DNA of 64,000 nt from Thermodesulfovibrio yellowstonii DSM 11347 (GCF_000020985.1 NC_011296.1:1044001-1108000), one strand, 5' to 3'. Shown: positions 17,279 through 26,610, counted from the stretch's first letter. Notes: a model not told the origin generated them from the letters alone. A program made the numbers and translations.

Positions 17279-18506
17279 AAGTCTGCTTCTATTAAAATTA
17301 ATTACTCCCATTTGGACTGGTGATATTGATTTAAAAAGTGATTTTATTCGATCCACCGGGATTATAGGTTCTTTAAGATTGTGGACGGAAGTAATTTTGC
17401 GAGGAATGGATTATTATATATGTGATCCAACAAGTGATAACCGTTGCCCTGAGAAAATTAATAATGACCTTGCATATTGTCCTGCTTGCCTCATTTTCGG
17501 AGCAACTGGGATAAGGAGACTCTTCAGAATGGAAATTAATGGAATAGATATAAAAAAAGTCTTTGAGGGTGAAGTAATAAACATCAGACCATCTGGACGA
17601 AATAGGGGTTGGTATTTGGGAAATGGGCTAATTGGGAATGCAGCATTGAGGGTAACTACTTTAGACAGAGAGGGTGATGATATTCTTTTGATACTACCAC
17701 TATCAATTGCTGCTAAATGGGGTGCTATAGGAGCAAAAACACAACATGGCTATGGTGTTGTTAGCTTGGTAAATGAGCAACAATTAAATATTGAGACTTT
17801 TATAAATTCATTAGAGAAAATTCTTGGAGAAGAAAGACTAAAAAGATTAAATATTGAAAAAAAAAGAAGAAGCACAGACAATAATACACTACCAAATCTT
17901 AGGGAGATGTTTTTTGCAAAGGTTCAATTTAGCGTAAATGAGGCAAATTGGTGGGAGGAAATAGATGGAATAAAACAGGCATTAGAGCCTAAAAATAAAA
18001 AGGGAGAAATTGACCAGAAGTTGAAAGAAAAAAATTACCAGATATTAAAAGCTTGGTACAATTCAGGTTCTGTCCCAATTGCTCCTGCAATAAAGAACTG
18101 GTTGAGATATGGGGATGGAAGAACACTTTGGCAAACTCAAAATAATATTATAAACCACCACATAGAGAATTGGCTCTTTGGCACAGCAAGGGATAAAAAA
18201 TCTGTTTCTAAAATAAATATCTCCTGTGCCTATCTAAAAAACGATAATCAGTGGGAATTTCGTATTTGGGGATGGATTCCGTCTCAGGAGAATCCATCAG
18301 GTTTTAATAAGCAGAGTTTCTTGGAAAACCTTAAAAACTCACTAAATGGAAAGGGTTCAATAAATATACCATGGACAAATCTTTTAGGTAATCATATAGG
18401 AGAACATAAACTATTGGATTGGCATGAATATAATTCTCCAAAAGATACTAAAACACCCAATGAAAGCAATTTAAAAAAATTCCTTCAAAGCCTTTTAGAA
18501 GGATAG
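17271..18506 (+). CDS. cmr1: Cmr1-family RAMP protein (type III)
   Basis: This 411-residue RAMP (Cas7 superfamily) has the Cmr1 start pattern LLKLITPIWTGDI, the segment TGIIGSLRLWTEVILRG, the cysteine-bearing CPACLIFGATGIRRLFRM, and a glycine-rich AIGAKTQHGYGVV. A second RAMP-like half follows. The ATG at 17271 is chosen because GAGGTGAG lies just before it; an upstream in-frame TTG or ATG at 17238 would extend it into the HD gene. Cmr1 caps the target-end of Cmr-type complexes. It opens a type III block inserted between cas3-HD and cas8a. Confidence 0.85.
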   Translation: MNESLLLLKLITPIWTGDIDLKSDFIRSTGIIGSLRLWTEVILRGMDYYICDPTSDNRCPEKINNDLAYCPACLIFGATGIRRLFRMEINGIDIKKVFEGEVINIRPSGRNRGWYLGNGLIGNAALRVTTLDREGDDILLILPLSIAAKWGAIGAKTQHGYGVVSLVNEQQLNIETFINSLEKILGEERLKRLNIEKKRRSTDNNTLPNLREMFFAKVQFSVNEANWWEEIDGIKQALEPKNKKGEIDQKLKEKNYQILKAWYNSGSVPIAPAIKNWLRYGDGRTLWQTQNNIINHHIENWLFGTARDKKSVSKINISCAYLKNDNQWEFRIWGWIPSQENPSGFNKQSFLENLKNSLNGKGSINIPWTNLLGNHIGEHKLLDWHEYNSPKDTKTPNESNLKKFLQSLLEG

Positions 18507-18520
18507 ATAGGGAGGCATTT

Positions 18521-19612
18521 ATGAGTTATGATTTCTTCGTGGATTTTAGGATAGAGAAGAAAGAAGATGTTGATGAGCTTACCTCATGTTCTGGAAAATA
18601 TACTGAAGTTAAAGAGCCAATGGCAAGAATACTACTCTTAAATACTGCTTTTGCCACTAATGAAGAGCTGATGGTTTATGCGAAAGTTGGTGAAAGAAAT
18701 ACACCTGCTGGGCTAAAAGCTATTATCCATTCAAATGGAAACTATAACGATTCTATGGTATGCAAGTTATCAATGCTTGATTTTTTAAAAATAAATTACT
18801 CTATAGATATATCTAATTTGCCTAAGGGAAGTTGGCTTCTTGAATTTCAGCTCACTCTCAAACATCCCTTCATATCAAGAGATGATATTCCATTTTATAT
18901 TATTGAAAACCCTATGAGGAAGGATAAGGTCTTCGGGATTCCCGTAACATCAGCAATGGCATGGAAGGGTAATTTGAGATGGACAATGATGAAGGTTCAT
19001 TTGGAACCCGAAGTTAATAATCCAGAAGATTTTGCTAATGTTCGTTATCAACATACTTTATTGTTTGGAACAGAAAAAGGAATGGAAGAAATGGCAAAAG
19101 GATGGACAAAATATTTAGATGAGATCTGTCCTCGTGCAAAAGCAATTTACAGAAATAAAGTTATGGAAAGATTTAGAAGTCATGAAATCCCTTCCTTAAC
19201 AGGCATGCTTTATTTTTATCCTACTTTCTGGGATAGGATTGATATGGAAGTCATTAATCCACATGATAGAAAAACAAAAACTGGCAAAAATCCGATTTAT
19301 TATGAGGTTGTTCCAAGAGGCGCAAAAGGAATTTTTAAGCTTCTTTATATTCCATTTTATTATATTAATGAGAGAGATATCAAATCTAAAGTCTTGGATG
19401 ATCTTGCTAATGTTGCAACAGCCCTTAAAAAAATGATGCTCAATTATGGTTTTTCAGCAAAGAAATCTTCAGGGTATGGAGTAATTGAAGAAAATTGGGA
19501 TAAAACAGCGAGTAATCTTCTAATAATTAATGAAATACAAAAAAACATCAAATTTATAAATTTTGAAGAATTAGAAATCGCGATTAAAGATTTGCAGGAG
19601 GAGAATAAATGA
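18521..19612 (+). CDS. Cmr6-like RAMP protein (type III)
   Basis: This 363-residue RAMP protein has a Cas7-type insertion motif IPVTSAMAWKGNLRW near the middle and an LFGTEKG segment. The EVINPHDRKTKTG..NPI..E.VPRGAKG stretch resembles the aspartate/NPH region of Cmr6, and the C-terminal glycine-rich YGFSAKKSSGYGVI closes the fold. Assignment to Cmr6 is by this pattern and by its place between cmr1 and the Cas10-like gene; Csx10-like or another Cas7 paralogue is possible. A good GGGAGG site lies 8 bases upstream of the ATG. It overlaps csx11 by 4 bases. Confidence 0.68.
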   Translation: MSYDFFVDFRIEKKEDVDELTSCSGKYTEVKEPMARILLLNTAFATNEELMVYAKVGERNTPAGLKAIIHSNGNYNDSMVCKLSMLDFLKINYSIDISNLPKGSWLLEFQLTLKHPFISRDDIPFYIIENPMRKDKVFGIPVTSAMAWKGNLRWTMMKVHLEPEVNNPEDFANVRYQHTLLFGTEKGMEEMAKGWTKYLDEICPRAKAIYRNKVMERFRSHEIPSLTGMLYFYPTFWDRIDMEVINPHDRKTKTGKNPIYYEVVPRGAKGIFKLLYIPFYYINERDIKSKVLDDLANVATALKKMMLNYGFSAKKSSGYGVIEENWDKTASNLLIINEIQKNIKFINFEELEIAIKDLQEENK

Positions 19613-22560
19613 ACTCTCTCCTTGAAAAATTGAAAAACAATAGAACAGCTATACTATTAGCAGAAATAGGAGCATATCTGCATCTCTTAGGAAGATTCTC
19701 AAAGGAGTTCATTTATAGCAATGCAGAAGATGCGGATCCAAATTGTGACAATTTTGATTATCAGAATATATGTAATGATAACAGATTCTTTGGAAATTTT
19801 AGCCTTAAGGATCTATTGCAAAATGATATTTGGAAAACTTATTTGAACAAATTTATAAGTGATAAAGATTTAAAAGATTTGAAGCAAAATCTAACTACTT
19901 TTTGTGACTTTATTAAAAAACACACATGGACTCAAACTCCACAAGGACTTTGTAAAATTCTTGCTGATGCACATGGGATAGTCTCGGGTATAGACAAAGC
20001 TTTAGCAGGAAGAGGGAAAGGTGGAAAGCAAAGGAAAAGGTATACTTTTAAAACAAGTGCTTTTGGTTATGGAGAAAAAATAGAACTCTTGGAAAATAAT
20101 AAATTAAAGGAAGAATTTTTCAATGCATTGGGAGAAGTATTAGAAAAGATCAAGAATGGTCTGCCAGACATTTCTTATGAGGATTATAGAAACTTCATTA
20201 GCCTTATCATGAATTATTATTCTAAAACAATAGGTGAAACACGAAGACCAATCAATGAAATTTCTCTATTTGATTACGCCCACATGATTGCTTCTCTCCT
20301 GAAATCAAACCTTGTAAAAATTATTGGATGTGGCTGGTATGAACCAAGGGGTAACTCCAAATGGAGAGTTATGAGAATAAATATTGATGTAATTGGTCTC
20401 ATATCCAAAGGTCTAAAGATAGGTGATATTAGCGGGTATAAAAATGAACTGGATAGTGTATATGATAAACTTAAGAAAATTATTGAATATATATATCCTC
20501 TTGGGAATGAAATATATAGAGATTCAACAGGAATATATTTTTCCTCTCCAGATATGGATATTTCAGAAGTCATATCGAAATTAAGGGAAGATTTAACTTG
20601 CGTTGATTTTGAGCTTCAAATTTCTCAATCTCATAGCAGCAGGAGTTTGGTGAGTTTGGCAAGTGAAAGAGAAAAATCTTTAAGTGAGATTGTATTTCCC
20701 CATATAAGCAAAACAAAAGTTAGTGCGTCTATGGATCATGAAGGAAAGGATATTTGTCCTGTGTGCAGAATAAGATTAAAAGAAGAGAGTAAAGATAGGT
20801 GTATAAGATGTCAAGAAAGGTATGAAAAAAGAGCCAGAAGCTGGTTAGATAAAAATGAAAGGAGTAAAGAAACTATTTGGATAGATGAGGTGGCAGACCA
20901 TAATGATCGCGTTGCATTGATTTTTGGACAATTTGATTTAAGAAAATGGCTTTCTGGAGAGTATTTGGATACTTTTATCTCCCAGACTTTTGAGAGCTGG
21001 AGAAACGAAAATAATAGTATATGTAGTAAGCTTTCAATAAATAAAATTGAAGATTTAGAGAAACAGTTTGAATCTATGTTTTTTAAAACGATTAATGATA
21101 ATCAAAAAGAATTATGCAAATCATTTATTGGAATAAAACCAGAAAATTTCACTAAAAACTTCTGGGAACCAATAGCTGAAAGGGATGCTACTGGGCAGGC
21201 TATGAATCTTACCAATAATCCAGATAAGGCTAAGTATCTGATTAAACTCTTGTTTAGAAAACATCCGTCACCAGCCCGTATCAGGCGAATCTGGAATACT
21301 ACCGAAGATTTTATCAAGAATACCCTAATAAACAATATTCTCAGTAAACATTCTTATGGAGAAGCTTCATCTCATGTAAATCTCAGAAATAAAAGAATCC
21401 AGTTAATTATCTCGCCATCACCAAACATTCCTATAGGTTCAACAATTGATATAGATATTGATGGGGTTAGATTGAGCCCAGTATGTGTTGATAAATCCAA
21501 AGGTATCTTCATAACTACCACTAATCTTCAGATTTTATCCATTAAAGGTAAAACTCCAGAAGAGATTTCTTTATGGATGAAAGAAAAACCAATAAAAGTA
21601 AAGAAAGAAGGAGATGTTCAATGGGTTGGAGGCTATCGTATAACCAATGTTATTCCTCCTAATGAAGCTTTTCAGGATTATTATCCTTATATACCGATAT
21701 ATAATTATCCAGACCAGTTTATGTTACTTATCCCAGCCTATGATGCCCTAAATATTGCACAAAAAATATTTGAACAGTATGAGGTTCAATTTTCAAAAGT
21801 GATGGACAGGCTACCATTTCATTTAGGCATCATTGCATTTCATAGAAGGACTCCTCTTTATATTGCAATGGATGCAGCAAAAAGATTGATCAAGGCATTT
21901 AACACAAAGACTAAAACAATAAAAGCAAAGGTGGAGTCAATTGAGGATACTCCAGAAAATAAACATAGAAAACTTACAATAACTCCAGATCAAGATTTTT
22001 CTTCAGTTCCATTAGAATGGCAAATATCTTATTCCACAGGTGACCCAAATCAAGAGGATGAATGGCATCCATATATCAGAATAGAAAACAAGCCTTCGCA
22101 TACAGGTGGTTATTTCTTTGATTATGACGGCATGGGTAATTATGTAGTGCACGTTAAAGGGCTTAAATCTAACGATTGTATAAAAATTGAAACCTCATAT
22201 TTTAAACTTGTTTTTTTAGAAAGTGCATCAGATAGATTCAGGATTGATGATAACCTTAGAGCACTTGATGATATTAAACGAATTGATGATCTCTGGAATG
22301 ATATTCAGAATTTGGTTAGGAATAGAAATATCGGTCTTGCCCAAGTATATGCTTTCTGGCAAGAAACTAAGAAACGATATGAAGATTATAATGGAGATTC
22401 TATATGGAAGAAATTTGTGAGCTCATCTCTTATAAATATTTTTAAACTCTCTCCTACAAGAGATAGAGATTTATTTAAAAAATTCTTTCAAGCCACAAAA
22501 GATGGCTTATTGGATATTTGTATACACTGGAATCTTAAGGTTAGGAAACAAAAACCTTAA
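19609..22560 (+). CDS. csx11: Csx11, divergent Cas10-like subunit (type III-C)
   Basis: This 983-residue large subunit matches the Csx11 branch of Cas10, typical of subtype III-C. The N-terminus has AEIGAYLHLLGRFSKEF, where homologues have an HD-GK nuclease motif; here the aspartate is replaced by leucine (His25-Leu26). A zinc-finger CPVC...CIRC is at Cys383, 386, 398, 401. A palm-like region near 700 (PDQFMLLIPAYDAL) has no GGDD. The protein therefore probably neither cleaves DNA nor makes cyclic oligoadenylate and may act only as a structural scaffold holding crRNA. GGAGGAG precedes the ATG. No CARF-type effector (Csx1, Csm6) is seen nearby, consistent with absent signalling. Residue-level alignment with active Cas10 would settle this. 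Confidence 0.82.
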   Translation: MNSLLEKLKNNRTAILLAEIGAYLHLLGRFSKEFIYSNAEDADPNCDNFDYQNICNDNRFFGNFSLKDLLQNDIWKTYLNKFISDKDLKDLKQNLTTFCDFIKKHTWTQTPQGLCKILADAHGIVSGIDKALAGRGKGGKQRKRYTFKTSAFGYGEKIELLENNKLKEEFFNALGEVLEKIKNGLPDISYEDYRNFISLIMNYYSKTIGETRRPINEISLFDYAHMIASLLKSNLVKIIGCGWYEPRGNSKWRVMRINIDVIGLISKGLKIGDISGYKNELDSVYDKLKKIIEYIYPLGNEIYRDSTGIYFSSPDMDISEVISKLREDLTCVDFELQISQSHSSRSLVSLASEREKSLSEIVFPHISKTKVSASMDHEGKDICPVCRIRLKEESKDRCIRCQERYEKRARSWLDKNERSKETIWIDEVADHNDRVALIFGQFDLRKWLSGEYLDTFISQTFESWRNENNSICSKLSINKIEDLEKQFESMFFKTINDNQKELCKSFIGIKPENFTKNFWEPIAERDATGQAMNLTNNPDKAKYLIKLLFRKHPSPARIRRIWNTTEDFIKNTLINNILSKHSYGEASSHVNLRNKRIQLIISPSPNIPIGSTIDIDIDGVRLSPVCVDKSKGIFITTTNLQILSIKGKTPEEISLWMKEKPIKVKKEGDVQWVGGYRITNVIPPNEAFQDYYPYIPIYNYPDQFMLLIPAYDALNIAQKIFEQYEVQFSKVMDRLPFHLGIIAFHRRTPLYIAMDAAKRLIKAFNTKTKTIKAKVESIEDTPENKHRKLTITPDQDFSSVPLEWQISYSTGDPNQEDEWHPYIRIENKPSHTGGYFFDYDGMGNYVVHVKGLKSNDCIKIETSYFKLVFLESASDRFRIDDNLRALDDIKRIDDLWNDIQNLVRNRNIGLAQVYAFWQETKKRYEDYNGDSIWKKFVSSSLINIFKLSPTRDRDLFKKFFQATKDGLLDICIHWNLKVRKQKP

Positions 22561-22573
22561 AGGGGGTTAAAAT

Positions 22574-23518
22574 ATGAGTGAATTTGAATTCAAAAAATAC
22601 TGCGCAATAGCTCTTGATCCAATTCATATTGGTTCAGGTGGCTCAAGACTTGGAAGGGTAGACCTGCCAATAGTTAGAGAGCCTGGGATAAATCTTCCTA
22701 AAATTCCTGGCACAAGCATCAGTGGACCAGCACGAGCATATACCGCACTACAAACAAACAAATATTTATGGAAACATGGTGAACAAGAATTTTCCTGTGC
22801 TGGTCGTGGTGGAGATGGAGGAGAGAAACACTGTGGAAAGATAAATCCAGCTTGTCCTGTCTGTATTCCCTATGGCTTTTCTAAAGGAACTGGGAATAGT
22901 ATACATGGGCTTGCTCAGTTCTTTGATGCTCATATTGTCTTCTTTCCTGTTGCTTCAATGATAGGACCTGTATGGATCACTTCTCCTATGGCTTTAGAAG
23001 GTTTAGGTCTACAAAGAAATTTTGCTGTCAATGATAATAGTTTTTATCCATTAGGGACTCAAATCCAAAGTGATAAATTAAATTTCGGATGGCTTATGTT
23101 GAAAAAAGATAATAGCGGGCAAGGAAACTTAAACAATTTGTCTCCAGAAATATCTTCTGATATTATAAAGCAGAGAGCCGTTCTTGTTTCAGACAGACTT
23201 TTTAGTCATGTTGTAAACAGGAATCTTGAAGTAAGAACCTCTGTAAGCATTGATCCACAAACAGGAACCGCGGAAGAAAAAGCACTTTTTACCTATGAAG
23301 CCATTCCAAGAGGTACTGTATTAGCTTTTGATATTATCTATAATTCTGGCAAAGCACTCAGGATTGGCGGGAGAGAACTCAAAACAGAAGGAAATGCAGA
23401 TGTGGGCACAGCTTGGGTTAAAGCACAAGTTGAAAAAGGATTGAAATTATTTGAGATACTCGGAATTGGGGGGATGGGGACAAGAGGGATGGGTAGAATT
23501 AAAATATTGAACATATAA
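22574..23518 (+). CDS. cmr4: Cmr4 backbone RAMP (target-RNA nuclease)
   Basis: This 314-residue Cas7-family protein has LDPIHIGSGGSRLGRVDLPIVRE near the N-terminus. Asp30 in VDLPI corresponds to the catalytic aspartate of Cmr4 RNases. It is followed by IPGTSISGPARAY (RAMP insertion) and a C-terminal glycine-rich loop GIGGMGTRGMGRI. A cysteine-rich insertion (CAGRGGDGGEKHCGKINPACPVC) may bind zinc. Cmr4 forms the repeated crRNA backbone and cuts target RNA at 6-base intervals. The catalytic residue is kept, so RNA cleavage may persist even though the Csx11 activities look lost. Confidence 0.87.
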   Translation: MSEFEFKKYCAIALDPIHIGSGGSRLGRVDLPIVREPGINLPKIPGTSISGPARAYTALQTNKYLWKHGEQEFSCAGRGGDGGEKHCGKINPACPVCIPYGFSKGTGNSIHGLAQFFDAHIVFFPVASMIGPVWITSPMALEGLGLQRNFAVNDNSFYPLGTQIQSDKLNFGWLMLKKDNSGQGNLNNLSPEISSDIIKQRAVLVSDRLFSHVVNRNLEVRTSVSIDPQTGTAEEKALFTYEAIPRGTVLAFDIIYNSGKALRIGGRELKTEGNADVGTAWVKAQVEKGLKLFEILGIGGMGTRGMGRIKILNI

Positions 23519-23533
23519 AAATGGAGGTCTGAT

Positions 23534-23953
23534 ATGGAAAATTTAGATAGACTCTGTGCTGAATATGGATTTAGATTCGCAGAACAAATAACAGAAGCTT
23601 TTAATGATGCAAAAAAGGCAGAGTCATTGATAACTAAAGCATTGAATGTTTTACAGGAACAAGGTCTTTATGCCTTTGCACTTTTTTGTGAATCAAGGGG
23701 GGAAAAGGAGAAAGTAGGAGCAAATAAATTAGAAGAAATCACTAAGGAATTATTGAAAGAGGGTTTACAGGTCATTCAAGGAGATGAGCTACTTGAAGAG
23801 ATTCGCAAGGAAGATGGGCTTGCATCAGATCTTGATAGGTTGATATTCAGTATAGAAGTTATCGAAAGTTCTCTTATATATGCCCGATATCATGCAAAAG
23901 CACTTTCAAAAGAGAGTGAAAATCAAAAAACAGATGATATATCCATAAGTTAA
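23534..23953 (+). CDS. cmr5: Cmr5-like small subunit (Cas11, type III)
   Basis: This 139-residue protein is predicted almost entirely helical (for example AEQITEAFNDAKKAESLITKAL and a long C-terminal helix with YARYHAKAL). Its position directly after cmr4 and its size fit Cmr5, the small subunit that lines the belly of the complex and binds target RNA. Small-subunit sequences diverge strongly, so the call rests mostly on context. GGAGG lies 9 bases before the ATG. Confidence 0.72.
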   Translation: MENLDRLCAEYGFRFAEQITEAFNDAKKAESLITKALNVLQEQGLYAFALFCESRGEKEKVGANKLEEITKELLKEGLQVIQGDELLEEIRKEDGLASDLDRLIFSIEVIESSLIYARYHAKALSKESENQKTDDISIS

Positions 23954-23965
23954 TAAGGAGAGGCT

Positions 23966-24868
23966 ATGGAATGGCGTTTATATAAATGTATTTTTCGTTT
24001 GAAATCCTCACTTTACATAGGATTTCATAAAATTTTCCATTTTTATAGAACAAGGTACTATGTGCCAGGAAAGATTATCTGGGCTTCTTTAACTTATAAA
24101 TTAAATGGTTTACTCGGAATCAATCATTATAATAAAATAGGTGAGTTTTTAAAAAAGGCAATGAGGTTTGGCTATCTTTATCTATATGTTGATAATCAGT
24201 TGTATCTTCCGTCCTATACCAAAGAGGGGCTTAAATTAGGTCAAAACCTCCAATATGAATTTGAGAAAAAATTTATCAGTTCGCAGGCATTTGCAACAAT
24301 AGATCCCCACTCTTTCACTGCAGAAGAGGGAATGCTCCATGAAGTAGAGTTTATAAAACCATATACAATTAATGAAGGAAAACCTGTTTTTTTAAAAGGA
24401 CTGATATGGATTAGGAATATCTACGAAGAAAACCTAAAAATTTTCATAGAAAACAATACTCTGAAAATTAAGGCAGGGGAAAAGGAGATAGATTTTAGGA
24501 AACAATTGATAAATTATCTCCAGCTCGGAGGAGAAAGAAAATATGGATTTGGGCTAATTGAAATAAACAACTTTGAAGAGATTTCTGATATGGTCTCGGA
24601 AGGATTTTATGGTAAGTGGGCGGTGAAAAATGAAGATATTATAATTTATTTACCTAAAGATATGCCTATCTTTGCTCATGTGAAATATTCTGATTCTTTA
24701 GAATTAAAAGGTGATATAGAATTACTGGTTGAAAGAGAGTGGGATTTAGAAAAGGGTGCTGGTAGAAACATAAGGTCACATGGTCTATGCTGGGTTCCTG
24801 GCTCTCTCTTGAAAGAAGACGAAAAATTCAAAATTACTGAATTCGGGATCTGGGGAAAAAAATGCTAA
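23966..24868 (+). CDS. Cas5-type RAMP of the type III complex (Cmr3/Csm4-like)
   Basis: This 300-residue RAMP starts with YKCIFRLKSSLYIGFHKI and RTRYYVPGKIIWASLTYKL (insertion into RNA-binding loop), and has the glycine-rich LQLGGERKYGFGLIEI near 190. It fits the Cas5 group of type III (Cmr3 or Csm4), which binds the 5-prime crRNA tag and contacts the Cas10 subunit. Position after cmr5 completes a six-gene III-C set. It overlaps the cas8a start by 7 bases, so the type III block is fused to the type I genes in translation as well as orientation. Subfamily assignment is uncertain. Confidence 0.7.
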   Translation: MEWRLYKCIFRLKSSLYIGFHKIFHFYRTRYYVPGKIIWASLTYKLNGLLGINHYNKIGEFLKKAMRFGYLYLYVDNQLYLPSYTKEGLKLGQNLQYEFEKKFISSQAFATIDPHSFTAEEGMLHEVEFIKPYTINEGKPVFLKGLIWIRNIYEENLKIFIENNTLKIKAGEKEIDFRKQLINYLQLGGERKYGFGLIEINNFEEISDMVSEGFYGKWAVKNEDIIIYLPKDMPIFAHVKYSDSLELKGDIELLVEREWDLEKGAGRNIRSHGLCWVPGSLLKEDEKFKITEFGIWGKKC

Positions 24869-26283
24869 CCCTCTACACACCTGCCACCGGTTTTCCTGAT
24901 TTGGATGTAAAGATTGCCTACGGGCTGACGAGGGTAGGGATTGAGGCATTTGGAATTGAAAGTGTCGCTATACATTATGAAGGTGGTTTCTACAGGGTTA
25001 CTTTTGATATAGATAAAAATGATTTTGAAAAGTTGAACAAAATGTTCAATCTACTTTGTCAAAGATTGCTTTTTTCAACATATATCCCTTTTAGTACCCC
25101 TGGAATTGCTGGCAGAAGCGCAGAGAGTGTAACCGTTAATGAAAATGAATCATTCTCATTGGACTTCTATAAATCATTTACAATTATTGCTAAAAATAAA
25201 AAAGGAGAAAATGTTTGCAGGCATGAATTTGACCATATAGGAAATGTCATAGGTTTTACAGTGGCTACTTCCTTTCACAATAAAAGAGATGGAGTAGATA
25301 TACAGTTACAATATAAAAATCCCAAAGACAAAAATTCTCCCAAATTACCAAGAAGGCCAACAAATCCAAAAAATATCTGCAAAACTTGCGGGTTACTTGC
25401 CTTACTTGGTATATGGTATACCTCTTTTATTTTTAATGTAGCACGCAAAGAAGTTATAGTTATTCCAATCCCTAAAGGCAATGTCAGTGGCAGGAAACTT
25501 CAAGAAATTTTTGCCTTACAGCATCAGATAAGAAAGGAGTGGTTTAATCAAGACATCCCTCAGGTATTAATCCCTTTGGTGTTCCTTTCTAAAATCCCCT
25601 CCTCTGCTGATATTCTGAAAGGCTTTGATTTATTTATTGCAATTTTAAGCCGAAAACAGGGATACCATGTTGACAGGATTTTTTTAATACCAATTGAGAA
25701 TTACTTAAAATTTATAAGAGGGACACCTTATAATATTGCAACGATAGATAATATATTAACCCAAAAAGCGTATGCTGCCCTTCAAGAATTAAACAATACT
25801 ATTTATAATCTAAATAAGACTTCTATCCTAAAATTTGCCCGTCTTTATGTTCAAGAAACATCACCTAAAAAGGGTGATTGGGTAAATCTTTTATACCCAG
25901 AAACAGTAAGATATCTTTTAAAGGAGGTGGCTATGATAAGTCTTGAGATTATTGAAAACCCTGCATTAGGTAGCCTTGCAAGAACATTGAGATACTTCAT
26001 TAGAGAAAAAAAATACGGATATGCCGATGATATAAGAAATGCAAGAAAAGAATCAAGAGATTTTGAGGAAACAATAGCAAAGATGTTGAGAGAGGGCAGG
26101 TTGAGGCTTGAACAAAAAGAACAAATTCATCTTCCAACAGATGAGGAAGTAAAGAAAGTCTTCAGGCTTGCAAATGAAGACTTTGAATCCACAAAATTAG
26201 CCCTTGTTATGCTTGCCTTTTCATTCCCATCAAGGACTGAAGAAACCATGGAAACATTAGAGGAGATACAAGGTGTCAAATGA
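24862..26283 (+). CDS. Type I large subunit, Cas8a-like
   Basis: This 473-residue protein lies between the type III block and cas7-cas5, where the Cascade large subunit is expected. Features include LTLYTPATGFPDLDVKIAYGL at the N-terminus, a zinc-type motif with ICKTCGLLALLGIWYTSF (Cys173, Cys176), and a helical C-terminal third. No name-giving motif is certain; Cas8a/Csa4 or Csx8-like are the candidates from the I-A-like context (split Cas3, DevR-type Cas7). The large subunit should recognise the PAM and recruit Cas3. An internal ribosome binding site and in-frame ATG at 25933 would yield the C-terminal 116 residues separately. Confidence 0.65.
   Translation: MLTLYTPATGFPDLDVKIAYGLTRVGIEAFGIESVAIHYEGGFYRVTFDIDKNDFEKLNKMFNLLCQRLLFSTYIPFSTPGIAGRSAESVTVNENESFSLDFYKSFTIIAKNKKGENVCRHEFDHIGNVIGFTVATSFHNKRDGVDIQLQYKNPKDKNSPKLPRRPTNPKNICKTCGLLALLGIWYTSFIFNVARKEVIVIPIPKGNVSGRKLQEIFALQHQIRKEWFNQDIPQVLIPLVFLSKIPSSADILKGFDLFIAILSRKQGYHVDRIFLIPIENYLKFIRGTPYNIATIDNILTQKAYAALQELNNTIYNLNKTSILKFARLYVQETSPKKGDWVNLLYPETVRYLLKEVAMISLEIIENPALGSLARTLRYFIREKKYGYADDIRNARKESRDFEETIAKMLREGRLRLEQKEQIHLPTDEEVKKVFRLANEDFESTKLALVMLAFSFPSRTEETMETLEEIQGVK
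25933..26283 (+). CDS. Putative internally initiated small subunit (Cas11) within cas8a
   Basis: Inside cas8a, AAGGAGGTG at 25921-25929 pairs with nine bases of the 16S 3-prime end, and an ATG lies five bases after GGAGG. The ATG (25933) is in the cas8a frame, starting MISLEIIENPALGSLARTL and running to the cas8a stop, 116 residues. The product is predicted helical, like Cas11 small subunits. In subtypes I-B, I-C and I-D the small subunit is known to be made by this kind of internal initiation in cas8/cas10d. No separate type I small-subunit gene (csa5) is seen, so this could fill the gap. It is not proven by sequence alone. Confidence 0.7.
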   Translation: MISLEIIENPALGSLARTLRYFIREKKYGYADDIRNARKESRDFEETIAKMLREGRLRLEQKEQIHLPTDEEVKKVFRLANEDFESTKLALVMLAFSFPSRTEETMETLEEIQGVK

Positions 26284-26562
26284 AATGACAGAAATACTTA
26301 AGAGCCATGTGAATGAAATAAAAAAACGCTTTCATGTTAAAGAGATCGGAATATTTGGCTCACATATAAAAATAAAGGCAAAAATAGAAGCAATATTGAT
26401 ATACTTGTTGAATTTGAGAAGGGGAAGAAAACTTTTAATAATTATATGGAACTTAAGTTTTATTTTGAGAAGTTATTTCATTGTAAGATTGACCTTGTGC
26501 TGAAGAATGCCTTAAAAGAAGAATTTAAGCTATACATTCTGTCAGAGGTTGTTTATGTCTGA
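26273..26562 (+). pseudogene. Frame-disrupted minimal nucleotidyltransferase in the cas operon
   Basis: The GTG at 26273 has GGAG 7 bases before it and starts MSNEMTEILKSHVNEIKKRF, then VKEIGIFGSHIK, a nucleotidyltransferase start. After GCAAAAATAG (about 26380) the frame is lost; a second frame continues as NIDILVEFEKGKKTFNNY and on to LYILSEVVYV and a stop at 26562. Adding one A to the run of five restores a full protein of about 96 residues. The first catalytic aspartate of DxD would still be Asn (NID). A 23-codon frame from 26556, MSERSIEVLNEKIKSGG, follows but matches nothing I recognise. It sits between cas8a and cas7, so it may be a degraded MntA-type insertion. Confidence 0.75.
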
Positions 26563-26610
26563 AAGAAGCATTGAGGTTTTAAATGAAAAAATTAAATCTG
26601 GAGGTGTAAG

